Assembly (NCBI RefSeq): GCF_036370855.1
Contig: NC_088099.1
Coordinates: 146,027,017-146,091,016 of the forward strand
Length of the DNA: 64,000 nucleotides
Source of the DNA: Dromaius novaehollandiae
Lineage: Eukaryota > Chordata > Aves > Casuariiformes > Dromaiidae
Direction: 5' to 3'
Position numbers and translations under genes: made by a program
The notes under the pieces: model-generated
The model's input: the letters and a program-made list of their open reading frames with translations, nothing else
The model's database searches: none
Told to the model about the DNA's origin: nothing
In this document: piece after piece, positions 26,602-38,937 of the stretch
How positions within the stretch are numbered: position 1 is the first letter of the stretch
Layout of the letters: the number at the start of each line of letters is the position of its first letter

Positions 26602-26669
26602 GTGCCTGATCCTGCTCCCATCTGAGTCAATGAGGTTTTGCCATTAACTCCAGTGGGAGAAGAATTGTG
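26602..26669. repeat. Imperfect palindrome, MITE-like
   Basis: The left arm 'cctgatcctgctcccat' with 'gagtcaatgaggttttgcc' is followed directly by its imperfect inverse 'attaactccagtgggagaag'. Together they form a fold-back of about 30 bases per arm with almost no loop. The wording 'tgatcctgctcccattgaagtcaatgg' is a pattern I recall from palindromic repeats widespread in reptile and bird genomes. A half-site of similar type occurs at about 48190-48215. Confidence 0.55.
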
Positions 26670-27559
26670 TCCCAAGTAAAGAATAGCTGAAATACCTGCT
26701 TTTTACACTTTTTTTTTCACTGAAAGTTAACTCTTTTATGAGATTTTGGGAAAAAATCATATATAAGCTTTTGTTTCTTTCATTACACTATCCTAGCAGC
26801 AAAGGGACACTGTGGAGATGTTGTATCTACTAGAGACTGCCAAATTTTCTCATTAAATGTGATCACTTGGGGATATTCCACACACTAATATGTTTATATG
26901 TGAGATAATGATATTTTCAGTCAAGTGATATGTAATTTTTACTAAATCCAAGCAATGCAAAAGGAACTTCTCTTTGGTCGTATTGGCAGGACCTCTCCTG
27001 CATGGCAGGTGTCCTCCTCAGCCCTGGGCCCTTGAGAGTCATGTTGGGACCCTCCTGGAGCATTTGAAGGCTCCCTCCTGACTTCTTCGAGCCTGGATTT
27101 CGTCTATAGAACCAGCCAGGACTGCATGGAAATGGTGCACACCTGTCTTGTCACAGCAGGAGAAACACTCCTGAATCCCACATTACAGATGTATGTATCA
27201 TTGCCTATTTCCATTTTTCTATCTTTCTGTTCATTTTGTGACAAACCGTAACAAAACAGCCAGCTAATGTTCTGACTTGCAATTGTTCATAGTGTATCTT
27301 TCAAACACTGTGTGTTATATTTATTTTTCAAAAATCAAGACCTATGACATGGCTGCCCTCCTTTTTCCAAGTCATGCATTAACTCTGATTTTACCTGTGC
27401 ACCAAACACATTAAAACAATAATTGTTCCTCCTATTGCCATTGGAGATCAGCAATAAACCATCAACGCACAGAGGAAACAAGAATGTTCTGCCCCATTAT
27501 CTGATAGAACTGCATCTTCTATTAGCAATAAAAATACTTTGCACATATAAATTGCATTT
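26670..27559. other. Gene-less AT-rich stretch
   Basis: No gene or recognisable repeat. A moderately GC-rich interval lies at about 26980-27180. Confidence 0.5.
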
Positions 27560-27645
27560 CATGCAAAGATCCCTGTGTGCATTACAAAGGTTGAATTATC
27601 ATTATCCTTGTTTTACAAATTGCCTGCCAGTGTCACAATAAAAAA
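27560..27645 (-). mobile_element. MIR-like SINE fragment
   Basis: 'gcattacaaaggttgaattatc', 'attatccttgttttacaaat' follows the 3' half of MIR in reverse complement (tttacaaat...attattatccccattttacag). The fragment is short and lacks the tRNA-like head. Confidence 0.45.
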
Positions 27646-29549
27646 CATATCATTGTTCCTTGTAAAAAGATTTAGTAAAAACTAGATCTTTTTAATCACT
27701 AGTGGCCGGGGTTGAGCTCGAAATTCAACTCCCACGCAAGCATCAAACCAGTATTTAACCCTCCTCGTTGTCCCATGGTGACACTTTCATGGAAGTAATA
27801 GCGATGAGCTTGAATAAATTGCTGAGTGCTGCATATTTGTGAGAGAAGAGCTCTAAGAGCACTACATGCTCCACTCTTTGCCTTCCATCTGAGCAGTTCC
27901 TGCAGTAAAACAGAACTTTTCTGGTAGGACACCTCTCAAAAAGGTTTAAAATCAAGCAGGGAAAAATACAGCCATCAAAATAGGTTGACTTCAAGAGAGG
28001 AGAGGTAGTTCCAGAACATTTATAAATACAGACAACCCCTTCTTTAGGAAATAAAGTGGTGGGAGGAGCCTTTGAGCCTCCTTTTGGGTGTGCGTGGAAA
28101 GGTGTTGTGACGATTGTCTGGTCGGAAGAGCAAGCAGTCAGTAGGAAACTCATCCTAGGCCAGAGGCTCTGCCAATGTTTGTGGGTCCTGGAGAGGGTGG
28201 GAGGGTGCACAGTGCGGTGTGGTGCCAGGGCGAAGGCTCTCTCTTAGCCCTGTCCCCCAGAGGTGAAAAAGACTTACTGAGTGATGGTATTTGAGAAACA
28301 CAGTGCATCCCAGCCCCATGACTCTGCACGTCGTAGGGAAACAAGCCCTACTCTCTGTAGGCGGGGTCTGCTTGTGGTGTCAGACACCCTTTCCAAGGCA
28401 ACATGTATCCTGTGGCAGCTGCTCCCACTGGCCAAGCCACCCGAGGCTAATCCACAGCAGGAGAGCACGGCAGAGCTGAGCTGCTTTAGGCTGTTTTACT
28501 TCCCATGTGGAAGTCATTGGAGGAGTATAAGAATAGAACAAGGGTAAGTCCAGAGGAGACTGGGACTATCCTTACTGTTTGTCAGTCTTCTGGTGAAGGA
28601 AGGTGGGCTTCAGCACTGCGAAGGAGATAGTGCTGTGCTCTTCCGCCCAGAGGCAGACCTGTATGTGGAGTCCCTTCTCCATACATGTCCATGGGGGCAA
28701 TCCAGTCGTACGTAACTGCCTGCTCCACACGAACAACAGCAATATGCCTTGGGCTATACTTTACAGGGACTGTGACTTCACACAGGAAAGGAACTGAAAC
28801 CCGTGATACAGATTTTGTTGGAATTTTGGACCAGAAGGAACTATTAGATTGGCAAGTCTGATTCCTGTTAGCTCATACTCAATGGGATATCACAAATACT
28901 TTTCCATTCTTTAGCATCAAAGCTTGATTAAACTAAGTCATTTCAGTCTTCAGGTAGTTTAACAGTAGGCTACAAGCAAACAAATGGAAAGGCTGAGATG
29001 CCCACTGTCTAGAAATTGAAGAGGCGAGATATGCCAAGACAGCTCCATCATGAGAATTTTGCCTGATGAAAAGCAGGGAGGCAACCTCTAGTCCCTCCAC
29101 AGTATCTCTGCCAATATGAGGAGTGGGAATCCCATCCTCACCCAAATTTGAGCACTATTAATCCAATGTGCAAACAGTCACACTTCAGGTTGAGAAATTT
29201 CAAAAGCCTCTTGAAGCGTGTGTGCCTCTTCTGCCTTCCCACGGTGGGCTGCAGCTGATCTCTCATGCTTCAGGGGAAGACAGAAGACCTGTATGAGCTC
29301 TGAAGAGCATACGGGGAAATTCTTCCTGTATGCTTGCAGAAGGTGTGAGCTGTCTTACACAGAGCTAGAAGCAAGAGGTGGGTGAAGAGGGTTTCACACA
29401 CTCATAGTTGAAAAAATACCCTGTGATTAGCCTACCAGCTACAGACTACCTAGTCTCCAAGAATCTGGAACACAACATATATTTTTAAAATTTACATTTG
29501 CCAATACTCTGAACAGACATCTTTGTGATCATCTTTGCTAAAGCTTTTT
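27646..29549. other. Gene-less stretch
   Basis: 27700-28560 is somewhat GC-richer, with overlapping open frames on both strands (up to 151 codons, 27755-28210 minus). None is recognisable and none has splice or start context. Confidence 0.45.
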
Positions 29550-29640
29550 ACCTAATTTCTAATTTGAATTCATCTAGCATTAGTTGTCAGCCTTCAGACT
29601 GTGCCATCCCCCCCATCTGCAAGGCATTCTGCTGCCAGCA
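29550..29640 (-). mobile_element. Small ancient CR1/L3-like fragment
   Basis: 'acctaatttctaatttgaattcatctagca' followed by 'tgtcagccttcagactgtgcc' parallels the 'tctaatttgaatttgtctagc...cagccattgg' segment of old CR1/L3 LINEs, the same segment seen at 13365-13400. Only about 90 bases survive. Confidence 0.45.
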
Positions 29641-32144
29641 TTACCTGTGTTTTCCTAGGAATTCTGTATTTTCACCTTCTCAAGGTCCCCAACAGCTGTT
29701 GGACAAGTGATAAAAGGGAAATAAAATATTGGACAACAGCATAAGTATACAACAGCATAACCAAAACAACTTGGAAATCTGGGTAAAATTATTTCATCCA
29801 CATAAGAGGATTCTGTTTTGATATTCCTGTCTTAAATGCACTCATTTTCTAAGAACACTTGTGATTTTCACATCTAGACTTTAGCAGGATGAGAGCCTTG
29901 AGTCCTTCTCTGCAAAATCAACTGAAATTGCAAAATAGGTCTGGATACCAGTGGCTGGGTGACTCAAGGATTGATAATAAGATGCAGAGAATTTACCTTG
30001 AAGTTCTTCCTTGAAGCCTGTTTCTGCCCAGAAATGAGCTAATGCCATTACTGGATGATGGCTCATAGGCATTGCCATCTCTGGAGTGCAGGAAAAACCT
30101 GGTGCAGTCTGTTTAGTTTTGGGGCAATTGCTTGCAGTCACTATATGACATCTTTTCAGTAACCTTATCAAAGAGAACAGGTATGGAATGAGAATACTCC
30201 AGATCAGAGTTGATTATAGTGCTAAGTCAGCACAATGACTATGGCCTTGTACTGCCTGGGCAAAGAAATATAGTATAATATTTATGTTGTGTTCATAAGA
30301 TTGTTTTGCTTTATTACTGATTAAAGCTGTAGATTATGTGTGGAATATGTGGATATACCAGGTTCAGAAGAAGACTATGACAAAGTCAGCAGCACGATTT
30401 ATCTCCTACCTGAAATCCTTTAAGTTGGAAGAGGGCAAATAACAAAATACATCTCTCTGTGAACCCCTGTTCAGGTTAGTGTTATGAAGGAAATTTGGGT
30501 GGACACAATTCCCATGGAATTTGGAAGACCTGTCCAACTTGAAAGTTTTCATGAAACTGTTTCGGCTTTCTTGAAACTTTTGTCAGGATTAAAAAGAGAG
30601 AATTATGCTCCAAATGCCAAAATAACTTGTTTTGATGTTTTTTGAGTGAATCCTTTCTGATTTTTTATTTTTAAAATTTTTTAAAATTCAAAATAACCAA
30701 AGCTTATAATTTCATCAAAAGCAAAATGTTTCAATTACCCAGAATTTTTCTCACCTCACAGATTTTTTTCATTTCAAAATGAAGCCAAATTTCAAAATCC
30801 TAAGAAACAGTGGGAAATTAATTTCTACTCTCTTAATAATTCTAGCACACATGGTTAAATGGTTTTATTCTGATTTCGCTCACTCATTTTTGTCTGTATA
30901 TTGTAAATGTTTTAGTAATCAAGTTTTCATAGAAAAATATCTTAGGAAACCAAAGTTCAAAGCTGCATGTCTAAGTGCTTCTGGAGGGAACAACCTCATG
31001 TGATGAATGACACAAACAAGGAATCCGATTCAACACTTGCATTAATGTTCAATTAACACAGTAAAACAAACTATTTAAACAAATTAATGGGAAAAATGAA
31101 TTCACAAGAAGTCCGAGGTAATGGAATTTCCTCATGTTTGCTCTTTCGGTATGTTTTTCTTTGTGAATTATTTGCTTCAATCCATTAATGACATCATATT
31201 CCATAATTGCTGCATTTTTTTTCTTTTAGTATTTTTAAGGTACTTAGTATATTTAACATTGCTTCATTGCAAAGATGCCAAGAATTTCACTGGATTAAAA
31301 GATGCAACTGGATAGTTACACAGATATTAAGAATCTCTACAGTGATATTGCATAAAAAAAATTAAATCCTGTCAGGTGTAGAAATCCTCACACTTCAAAC
31401 CAGAAAATGACTCAGGGAGAAACATATTTGTCACTGAGTAATTGATACCATAACTATTGACTAGTCATTGTCTGAAACATCTATTGTGGTAGACTAGTCT
31501 ATGCAAGCATGTAAACGAAGAATGAGATTGAATAAGAGACCATATTTATTCATCAGTATTCTTCATTCATGTAAAATCCTAAGTATCAGGTAACAGAAGA
31601 GCAGCATCATGTGCTTTTTCCCTCAGACAAATTGCTTTGACTTGCATTAATAGTAACCTGTCTGGTCTTAGCTCCTGACAAAAAGATCCAGGCTGCCTAA
31701 GATGGGTACATGAATAAATTAGCTCTGAAAACTGAGCACCTCTCCTGCCATGATGATCCAGCCCCTCCTGCCCAGCTGAGGCGAGCAGTCTCCCCGCACA
31801 GTCAGCAGAGAGAGCAGAAGGCTCTTCAAAAGCAACCCCAAGCTGCGAAAGGCATAGGGATAAGTCCAATTTTCAGGAGCCTGAGATCCAACCCCCCTTG
31901 TGAGAAAAGCCATGTGATGATGGCAATGATATTTGGATAAGCAGGCAAATTCTTGTTCCTTCTAAGATATCTGGAGTGCCAGTAAGCAGCTTGGCAATAT
32001 AGTAAAATGCAAAGTCAGGAGGCCCTTAACATGCATCAGTTGTGTACCATACATTTACTAGTTACTTTGACATTGTTGTCGTGCTTCAAACAAACTTTGC
32101 ACTGAATGCCTGTATTTTGAAAAATAGCCATGGATATCACTCAC
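29641..32144. other. Gene-less AT-rich stretch
   Basis: About 30510-30800 is rich in tttcaaaat / gaaac words and may be a dispersed-repeat copy related to 49540-49730 (see findings). 31740-31900 is GC-richer with open frames on both strands that I do not recognise. Confidence 0.45.
30510..30800. repeat. Possible dispersed repeat, tttc/gaaa-word rich
   Basis: Recurrent words such as 'catgaaactgtttcgg', 'ttgaaacttttgtc', 'aaaatgtttcaatta' and 'catttcaaaatgaa' give a self-complementary texture. The same texture appears at 49540-49730 and weakly at 58730-58860. I recall similar unnamed repeats from reptile genomes. The call rests on word pattern only. Confidence 0.3.
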
Positions 32145-32255
32145 CTTGGTTTGTAGGTGCCAAGTTTCACGTGCCAACAACACACTTTGCAAACAAAGTG
32201 GTTTACCATCTTTTCCACAGATATCATCCGGAACCGGCGGAGGATGACACAACTT
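32145..32255 (-). CDS. Candidate internal exon, unidentified gene
   Basis: On the minus strand, a 37-codon open segment is bounded on its 3' side by a near-consensus donor (exon ...ACCAAG, intron GTGAGTG) and on its 5' side by a possible acceptor (tgctcctcattttaag). The frame starts and ends in phase 0, and 111 bases would be a symmetric exon. The peptide begins KLCHPPPVPDDICG and ends RETWHLQTK; it has three Cys and a Pro-rich start, which could suit an extracellular Cys-containing domain, but I do not recognise the family. The segment carries several CpGs in an AT-rich neighbourhood and good codon texture. The open frame runs on through the acceptor (32058-32303), so openness alone is weak evidence. 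The upstream pyrimidine tract is poor. No partner exon was identified. It could equally be chance. Confidence 0.3.
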
Positions 32256-34249
32256 CTTAAAATGAGGAGCAACATATGTCAAATCAGCCAGTAAAAAATT
32301 CATAATCAGTAACCAAGTCTGAAAACACTAACGTTTCTGCTTTGTCTTATCACACCTGAAAACAGGGGTAACAGTGCTCATCCAGAATATAAGATATTTA
32401 TTTACCTAACATCTATACAGCACTTAAAAGAAAATATATTGGTAAGTTCCAATAGTACCATAGCAGCCTTCACAAAGGAAGGGTTTGGGTCTTTCTTTCT
32501 TTTTTCTTTGTGCTTCTCTTATACATCTGCTTTGGCTGAGAGGAACAAAGCAGAGATTCTTGAAGGGTTCAGGAAGCTTCAGAGTAGGAAAAAGAATCAC
32601 TGTCATCATATTCCAAACAAGCCTCGCACCTCCTTGCAGTTAATTTCATGTTGATACAGTCACAAGTCAAGCTCAAAGCACAGATAAAACCTTATAAGGC
32701 CTCTATATTCTCATAGTTTCCTCATTTGTTCCACGCTATGGGGAGAATGATCTGCCAGGACCTTTCTGATAAAATATACTTTACCATAAGCTCTGAGCAT
32801 GTCGCTGTGCTTACCTTCCAAGCAGACTAGGAGCCTCACTGGGACATTGAGGCCGATATTCTCCCAGACAAGACTTGCCAATCAACCTCCTCAGGCACAA
32901 CTTCTCCAGAACGCCTGGGTCCCAACGGTGTGGACGTGGCCTCAGTCAGCGAAAGGGTGTTTTTGCTAAGCTGTGTGTTTCATTCTACGGCTCTACAAGG
33001 GGAAGAAAAACCTTAGCAGAGCATGGAGGAAAGGGAGTAAGAATCAGCTGGGAGCAGTTACATCTTAAGCCATGCAGCTGGATTTCCCAGTGTTTGTCTG
33101 TCGAAGCCTCCAGCCATGCTGGTTACTGCTGAGGGACCAGCCCAGCCTCTACCTGTGGCTGCCTGCGTGTGTGAAGTCCTATCCATGTGAGCAACATGCC
33201 CCACTGAGCTGTGGGTAGGTGTCCTTCCTCTATGGAAGTAAGCAGCCAGGTACCAGATGGGTCATGAGAGGTACACGCCATCCTAAGTTACCCTGTGCTG
33301 AAAAAAGCATATAGCATAGGGTCTGAGTCTCAGCCTGTGAAAGCCACAGAAGAAATCCCAGAAAGGTTTTCCATCAGGCACTATAAGAATCTCACCAAAT
33401 ATGTGCGGTCATGCAGGTCTCCTGAAAATATCCAAATAAACTAAATATGCAGTGCATTTCTGCTTCTTTTCAGACTCGAAGCAAGTATAACAGCTTTTGC
33501 ACTTCCTCAGTCTGTTTTTTCCCTTTCAGACCATGGTTGGCTCAGTTTAGATACACCACAGAGAGATGGAGAAGAGAACAATTGGGCTCTGCTTCTATTA
33601 TTGAATAAACCAGATTAGCAAGGTTTTTCTGGGTGTTGGGCCAAGTGCCTGAATTGGCTCACATCTGCATGGCTAGCCTTTCTTCCCTCCAAAGCAGTAG
33701 AGGTTGTACGCAGAGTACCTCTCAGGAGCAGTCACTGCCACATGTTGTCCTTAAACCATGCCCAGGCATCAACTTGGACACTTAGAGAGAATAGGTCAAA
33801 AACCACATCAGGGGGCATATAAAGAATTACACAATAGGGATGAGTCTATACCCTGGTCCTGCTTTCTGTGCTGGGATAGATGTAGCCAAAGAGGCCATGT
33901 CCTGCTGCTCCATGTTGTGTGTGAACTGCTCCTGCTCCTTGTACCAGCCCATCTAAAGCTCTCAGCTACCTCCACGCTGTGCCCAGGTCGCGGGTCGGCC
34001 CCAGCCCAGGTGCCGCCAGCAGCTGATGTGCACCAGGCGGACGCACAGCAGTGCAGTGCCTTCTTCAGGGCCCCCAGGGACCTTCTGGGAGGCAGCGTCC
34101 CTCACACTGCCCCTTTTCTGTGTACTCGTTTCTGTCTGTGGTGTGGTTGAACCCAGCCCTTGCTGTGCGATTCTTCACTGCATCCTTTTGTTAATCCATG
34201 GCATTCTCTTACCAGGATGACTGATGGCCTTATTTTACTTTTTTTTTAG
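32256..34249. other. Gene-less stretch
   Basis: About 32695-32760 has a weak plus-strand MIR-like match (tttcctcatttgt...atggggagaatgat). 33960-34150 is GC-richer inside a 130-codon open frame (33758-34150) that I do not recognise. A good acceptor-like tract (ctgttttttccctttcag) ends at about 33529 but leads into no long frame. Confidence 0.45.
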
Positions 34250-34400
34250 ATTATGTGAGCCTGTTACAGAAAAAAAGTCAAGCTGAAGGAATTTGTACTA
34301 TTTCTGCCCTACTAGTTATATTTGGGCACAGAGATTTTATTTGCCTGTAATAAGAAACATCGCCTCCTCCTCCCCCCAATAAAATGACTCCTCTAAAATT
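34250..34400 (+). other. Weak candidate terminal exon
   Basis: A pyrimidine tract ending ttttttttag (AG at 34248-34249) is followed by an open frame of about 33 codons (starting YVSLLQKKSQAEG after the split first codon) ending in TAA at about 34349. An AATAAA poly(A) signal lies at 34378-34383. This acceptor, short frame, stop and poly(A) order is what a last exon looks like, but the frame is short and no upstream exon is identified. Chance is a fair explanation. Confidence 0.2.
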
Positions 34401-37014
34401 TAAGCTTCAAGACCATACACTGTGTTTATAAGCCTCAGGCCCTGAAGTAAAATAAGATTGAGTTTCCCTCAGGTAAATACTTCCAGACACTTTATCTGCT
34501 ATATCATTACAACTATACTCTATTTGTTACTGTACTATGTAATACAATACTTGCATTATATTCTGCATGAAAAGCTGTTTCTGCAGCATCTTGTCATCAT
34601 TTCACGAACGCTGCTTTGAAGCCGTTTTGAATTCTGAATTCAGTGCATAACAGCTAAGGCTCAAGTGCACAACACCGTATTATTTACTCAGATGGGGTTA
34701 ATTGCCGAATAAAAGAATGGTTCCTTTCAGTTTACCTTTTTACAATCTCACTCACACTGGATATGGAAGACAGGAAAGACTGTGATAAATATCAAACTTT
34801 CTAATCAGAAACGAGCCCAGTCGTATTTGAAATCTTGAACTTAATCCAGAATCAGGAAATGCAGCCACTTGTGTTACTGTTGCTGAAAGAAGAAAATGAC
34901 CTTTTTATTGTATCTTACATTCACTATTGTAGTTGTGAACCATGGGGAATGGAGCAGGAGAAATGCAAGGGCTTAAGTAGACCTTCTTTTAACAAGAAAA
35001 CTGAAATTGGGTGTGATAAAAATATATAGCTGGTATAAACTCTGGGTTTCTCCAGGGAAAATCTGTGACTTTGACATTGATTCAATCCTAATAATTATTT
35101 CCTACTTCCTAGCTACTGTTAATGTTTGCTATCAAGCATACATTGCTTTAAATTTTACCAGCTATAGCCTCAGTGAAGATTCATTTGAATATAGAAAAAA
35201 GAATCCACACCTTTAAGAGGAATATAAAAAGTGAAATAATACTATAAATTTTTAAGTGGAGATTGACTTTCAGCAAACACATTTATTTCCCAGTGATGTT
35301 ACAGGGTGAATGCCTGTAGGATTATTTCAATATAATGACTCTTGCTGATGACTAATTTATAGCTGACATGGGCTCCTGGATTAACATCAGTAATAGGGCG
35401 CAATAATTCAGCAGAGCTTTCTTGGACTGCACACGGTGATAGCTAATGCTGGACCAGATGAGCTCAGAACCATAAAATTATTCAAGCATTTTTGTCATGT
35501 GGAACCCAGATGAAATTTATACCTTACATGATACAAGGTTTTTTTGCACAGGTAGTTTATTGTGGTGCCCTCTGATGCTATGGAGAATCAGATGCAAAGG
35601 GCACAGAAGTACAGCTGGAACTAGATTTGCAAAGCAACCATAATACAAGGTGAGCACTTAAATGAAATGGAAAAAAATTAAAATATTTTTTGAATATTTA
35701 AAAAATATTGAGAGCCATATACATTCCCTAGAGCTGGTTAATTTCTCTTGGGAAATCATATAACTTTACTATCTGGAGAAATCAGACCCTAGGTATGAGT
35801 GAAAGCTTTAGCTGATGGGTCAGACAGTGGAAAGTTCTGAGAGCTTTCCATGCATTTTCATAAAGTCTTCCCTGTCTTACAAATGAGTTAGGCTTGTTTT
35901 CTAATCCCTAGATCTCATTTTTCACTCTCCTACATAAGATTTTTTTGTTTTTTTCTTTTCACTGTTTATAGTGTAAAATTCTAGGGAACATACTTAAAAT
36001 GCAATCAAAACAAAATCACATATCAACAAAAAAGAAAAACTCATAGAAAGTTGCTTAAGCTTAGGTGTTATTGAATGAGATATTGCTATTGACTGAAAGA
36101 ATAAGCTTATACTTCTCTGCAATAAGACTTTTGACACTTTTTCACTGGCTGACCATCTCCTATAAGGCACAGTGAAAACTTTCGCTATTGGTTTTATCTG
36201 GAACGTATTGAAGGCGTACCTAGCTGGTACTTCAGCTGTCATGAGCAAGGGCCATCCAAGGGCGCATCAGTCATGCTAGTACCAAAGGCTGGGAGAGTTG
36301 CTAGGTGAAAACAGCATCTGCCAGCACTGCTGTCTATGATTCCCCAGTGCCTGAGCTCAGTGATGGTAGTATTGCACTCCCTGAGTAATTACACACAGTT
36401 CCCATGTTCCGGTAGCAGGTGGAGGTGTAACAAACAGGATGTTAGTGCGCACACGCTGAGCCCATTCTCAGGCTGGAGTCACATAGGAAGCAGTTTTACA
36501 GTCCCGCCTTTGCTGTTGTAGAGTTTTTCATTTTTCTCTGGTCTTTCACAAGAAGAGGGAAGTGAAAAGGAAGAGCAACAGAAAACAAGAAGATACCAAC
36601 AGCTGTCAGCAGCCAGTCCTGTGTTAGGTCACTGACTTGAAATCAGGTAAAATAACCTCCACGTCCCTGCTCTGCATCCTTTAGAGCAATAGGGGACAGA
36701 AAGGAACATATCTGATTGGAAAGGCTGCTACAAACGTCATCCACCTCACACAAGTATTTTTGTAAAATTGTCGATCTGTGTATGTCTCTAACCTGAGCAT
36801 GTAACACTGATTGGAAGACATGGTTATCAAAATATAGAACTAGAGAAGCTATCTATCTAGTTGCTCTACTTGGATGTCTGTTTCAAAATAGCACTGTTAG
36901 AGAGCATTCTTCTCATTTCCACTCAGTATTTATGCATGGCCAATGTTTTCCCGCTTGTTCTTGATTGACCAGTGTCCTCCAACACAAATAGCGTGTTTCC
37001 CTCTCTGATGTTCC
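34401..37014. other. Gene-less stretch, two candidate conserved non-coding blocks
   Basis: 34560-34740 and 35275-35510 are repeat-free and contain homeodomain-type core words (ATTA, TAAT) with little simple sequence, so they look like possible conserved non-coding DNA. A perfect hairpin lies at 35682-35709. Open frames are under 90 codons. Confidence 0.45.
35682..35709. repeat. AT hairpin
   Basis: AATATTTTTT and its exact inverse AAAAAATATT are separated by eight bases. It is a 10-base-pair stem with potential for cruciform extrusion, set in a very AT-rich context. No function is implied. Confidence 0.8.
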
Positions 37015-37660
37015 TGTGAGGTATTTATATAGATTAGTTATATCCCTTTCCACTCATCATTCTGAGCTGAGCTAAGTAGGCTGAAGTGTCCAAACTCTCA
37101 TACCAGCAGCACTCGCTCCTCCAGCTGCCCTGGCAGGTCCGGCTGAGGTGGACACCTACGCAGGCTTTGCAAGAGGCTTTGCCAACAGTATCAGTCCCTC
37201 CCGCCACTGCTGAAAATACCTGGCACCTCCTAAGATCAAATAAACTTTTTCCATGTGGGTCATGGTGAGGGCTCACAGTTACCCTGCAGCTGACTAGTAC
37301 GCCCTGCTCTTCCTTCTCCTCTATCGTTTCAAAGTAATGAACTCTTAACATACCAGAAAATTCTTGTACTTTGTACCTAAAAGCATGGCTTTGCTCCTAG
37401 AACTGCATTATTTTAACCTCTTGCCATTACTGCAAACCTACTTCTCTGAGCTGGTGATGCTTCCCAGTCTGTTATCAACAGCAAATACCATTAATACACT
37501 TATTTCTCTATGTGATAAGGTCACTAATGAAAACATTTTATAAAAGCAGTTTAAAAACATCCTTCATGTACTTTGTCAATAACCTTCTTCCAGCCAGTTT
37601 CAATATTATGGTAATTACCATCTTGGCCAGATTTTGCAGTTTTAGCACAAAAAATGAACA
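37015..37660 (-). mobile_element. Possible ancient CR1/L3-like LINE remnant
   Basis: 'gtatttatatagattagttatatccctttcc' (about 37020), 'cttgtactttgtacctaaa' (about 37363), 'aaggtcactaatgaaaacattttataaa' (about 37518) and 'cttccagccagtttcaatatta' (about 37587) occur in the order expected for the reverse complement of an old CR1/L3 reverse-transcriptase end. The middle part (37080-37310) is GC-richer and does not fit, so this may be two fragments around unrelated sequence. Confidence 0.38.
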
Positions 37661-38937
37661 AAACATATTTGTATCAAAAAAAACCCTCAAAAAACTCCAT
37701 CTCCAAACTGTTCCTAGCAGTTTTGGAGCATTTAACATATCACGTGCATTTTTCTTGTTTTGGGTAGGCATTATCTCGTAGAAGAGGATATCATCTTCAG
37801 TCTGGTTTGGTCTACCTTTGTTACACCCATTTTGTATTTTATTCTACTTCCTGTTTACCCCCATCTTTTCTTCTATACAGATTCTTCTCTAGAGCCTTGT
37901 GCACTGTTGAAACACACCTAAGAAACCTGGGGGTTTCAAAGTCACTTTTCTCCCCTTTTTAAATGTATCTGATCTTCACCTGTCACCCCCCCCACACACA
38001 CCCGCAAGTCCTTGCTACTAAGCTGACAATTCCACACACCAGTTCCTCCAGAACTCCAGGAGGGGGGTGATTCAATAATCCAATTTAAATCAAGAAACTC
38101 TTAATCTCAGCCTCCAGGGTATACTCTGAGCTCTGAGTGCTCTGTATCATTTGCCCCTGCTCCAGTGACGATGCTGAATTCCCTGTCATGGTTACTCTTC
38201 AGCAAACAAGCGGGGGAGATCTTCAGTTGTATCCAAACAATGGCTTTGTGATGGCACAAGAAAGAGTTAACAGAACAACAACAACAAAAAGTTCTGGTTC
38301 AAATACTTTTATAACTTTTCTTTTCACTACAGAGCTGTGGAGGAAAAAAAAATGTTTTAAGTGTTGCTCTTTTTTTCCATTAGGTTGTCTGCTTTTACAG
38401 GTGGTGAGTTGCTATAAGATCCGAAAATCTCCACACACGAAAATCAGATGGAGAGATGGTCTGGAACTAAAACACTCAACCTGCCTGACCTGTTGCTCGT
38501 GGAGGTTTGTAATACATCACTTGCTAAACTAACACTAACAGCCTGGTGTATGAATCCCTAATGCTGCATAAGCCAGAGGTACAGCTTTGTCTGGCAGCTG
38601 GTTCACCCGTTGTCCTGGACAAGTGTATACGCACTCCCGTCCACAGCCCTTGGGAGAACAGTCACAGTATCTATACATCAATCAAGTACAGAATTTCACT
38701 TGTAATCTCTTCAGTAGAAGACAGACCCAACTGATTCATTCCTAGTGCTCTCATTGCTCTGAAGAAGATTTGCAGGGATGTGTATCATTTTTGAAAGTGG
38801 ATTATTTAGGTACCACTGTTCTGCCATAAAGGTGAACATTTGGATCAAAGTGAACATTTGGAGTTAGGGTGAACATGGCTGACATCTTTGGTGTTGGGTC
38901 TTCTCAGGATCAACTAATTTCACTAGACTTACCATGT
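37661..38937. other. Gene-less stretch
   Basis: It contains a 131-codon plus-strand open frame (38137-38532) that I do not recognise. Two acceptor-like tracts (ttttcttttcactacag ending at about 38331, ctctttttttccattag ending at about 38384) fall inside it without matching donors. A 13-base word, gtgaacatttgga, is repeated at about 38832-38862. Confidence 0.4.

Noticed and set aside
33512..33606. Exon after the acceptor-like tract ending at about 33529
   Set aside because: A strong pyrimidine tract, but every frame after it closes quickly and no donor follows at a sensible distance.
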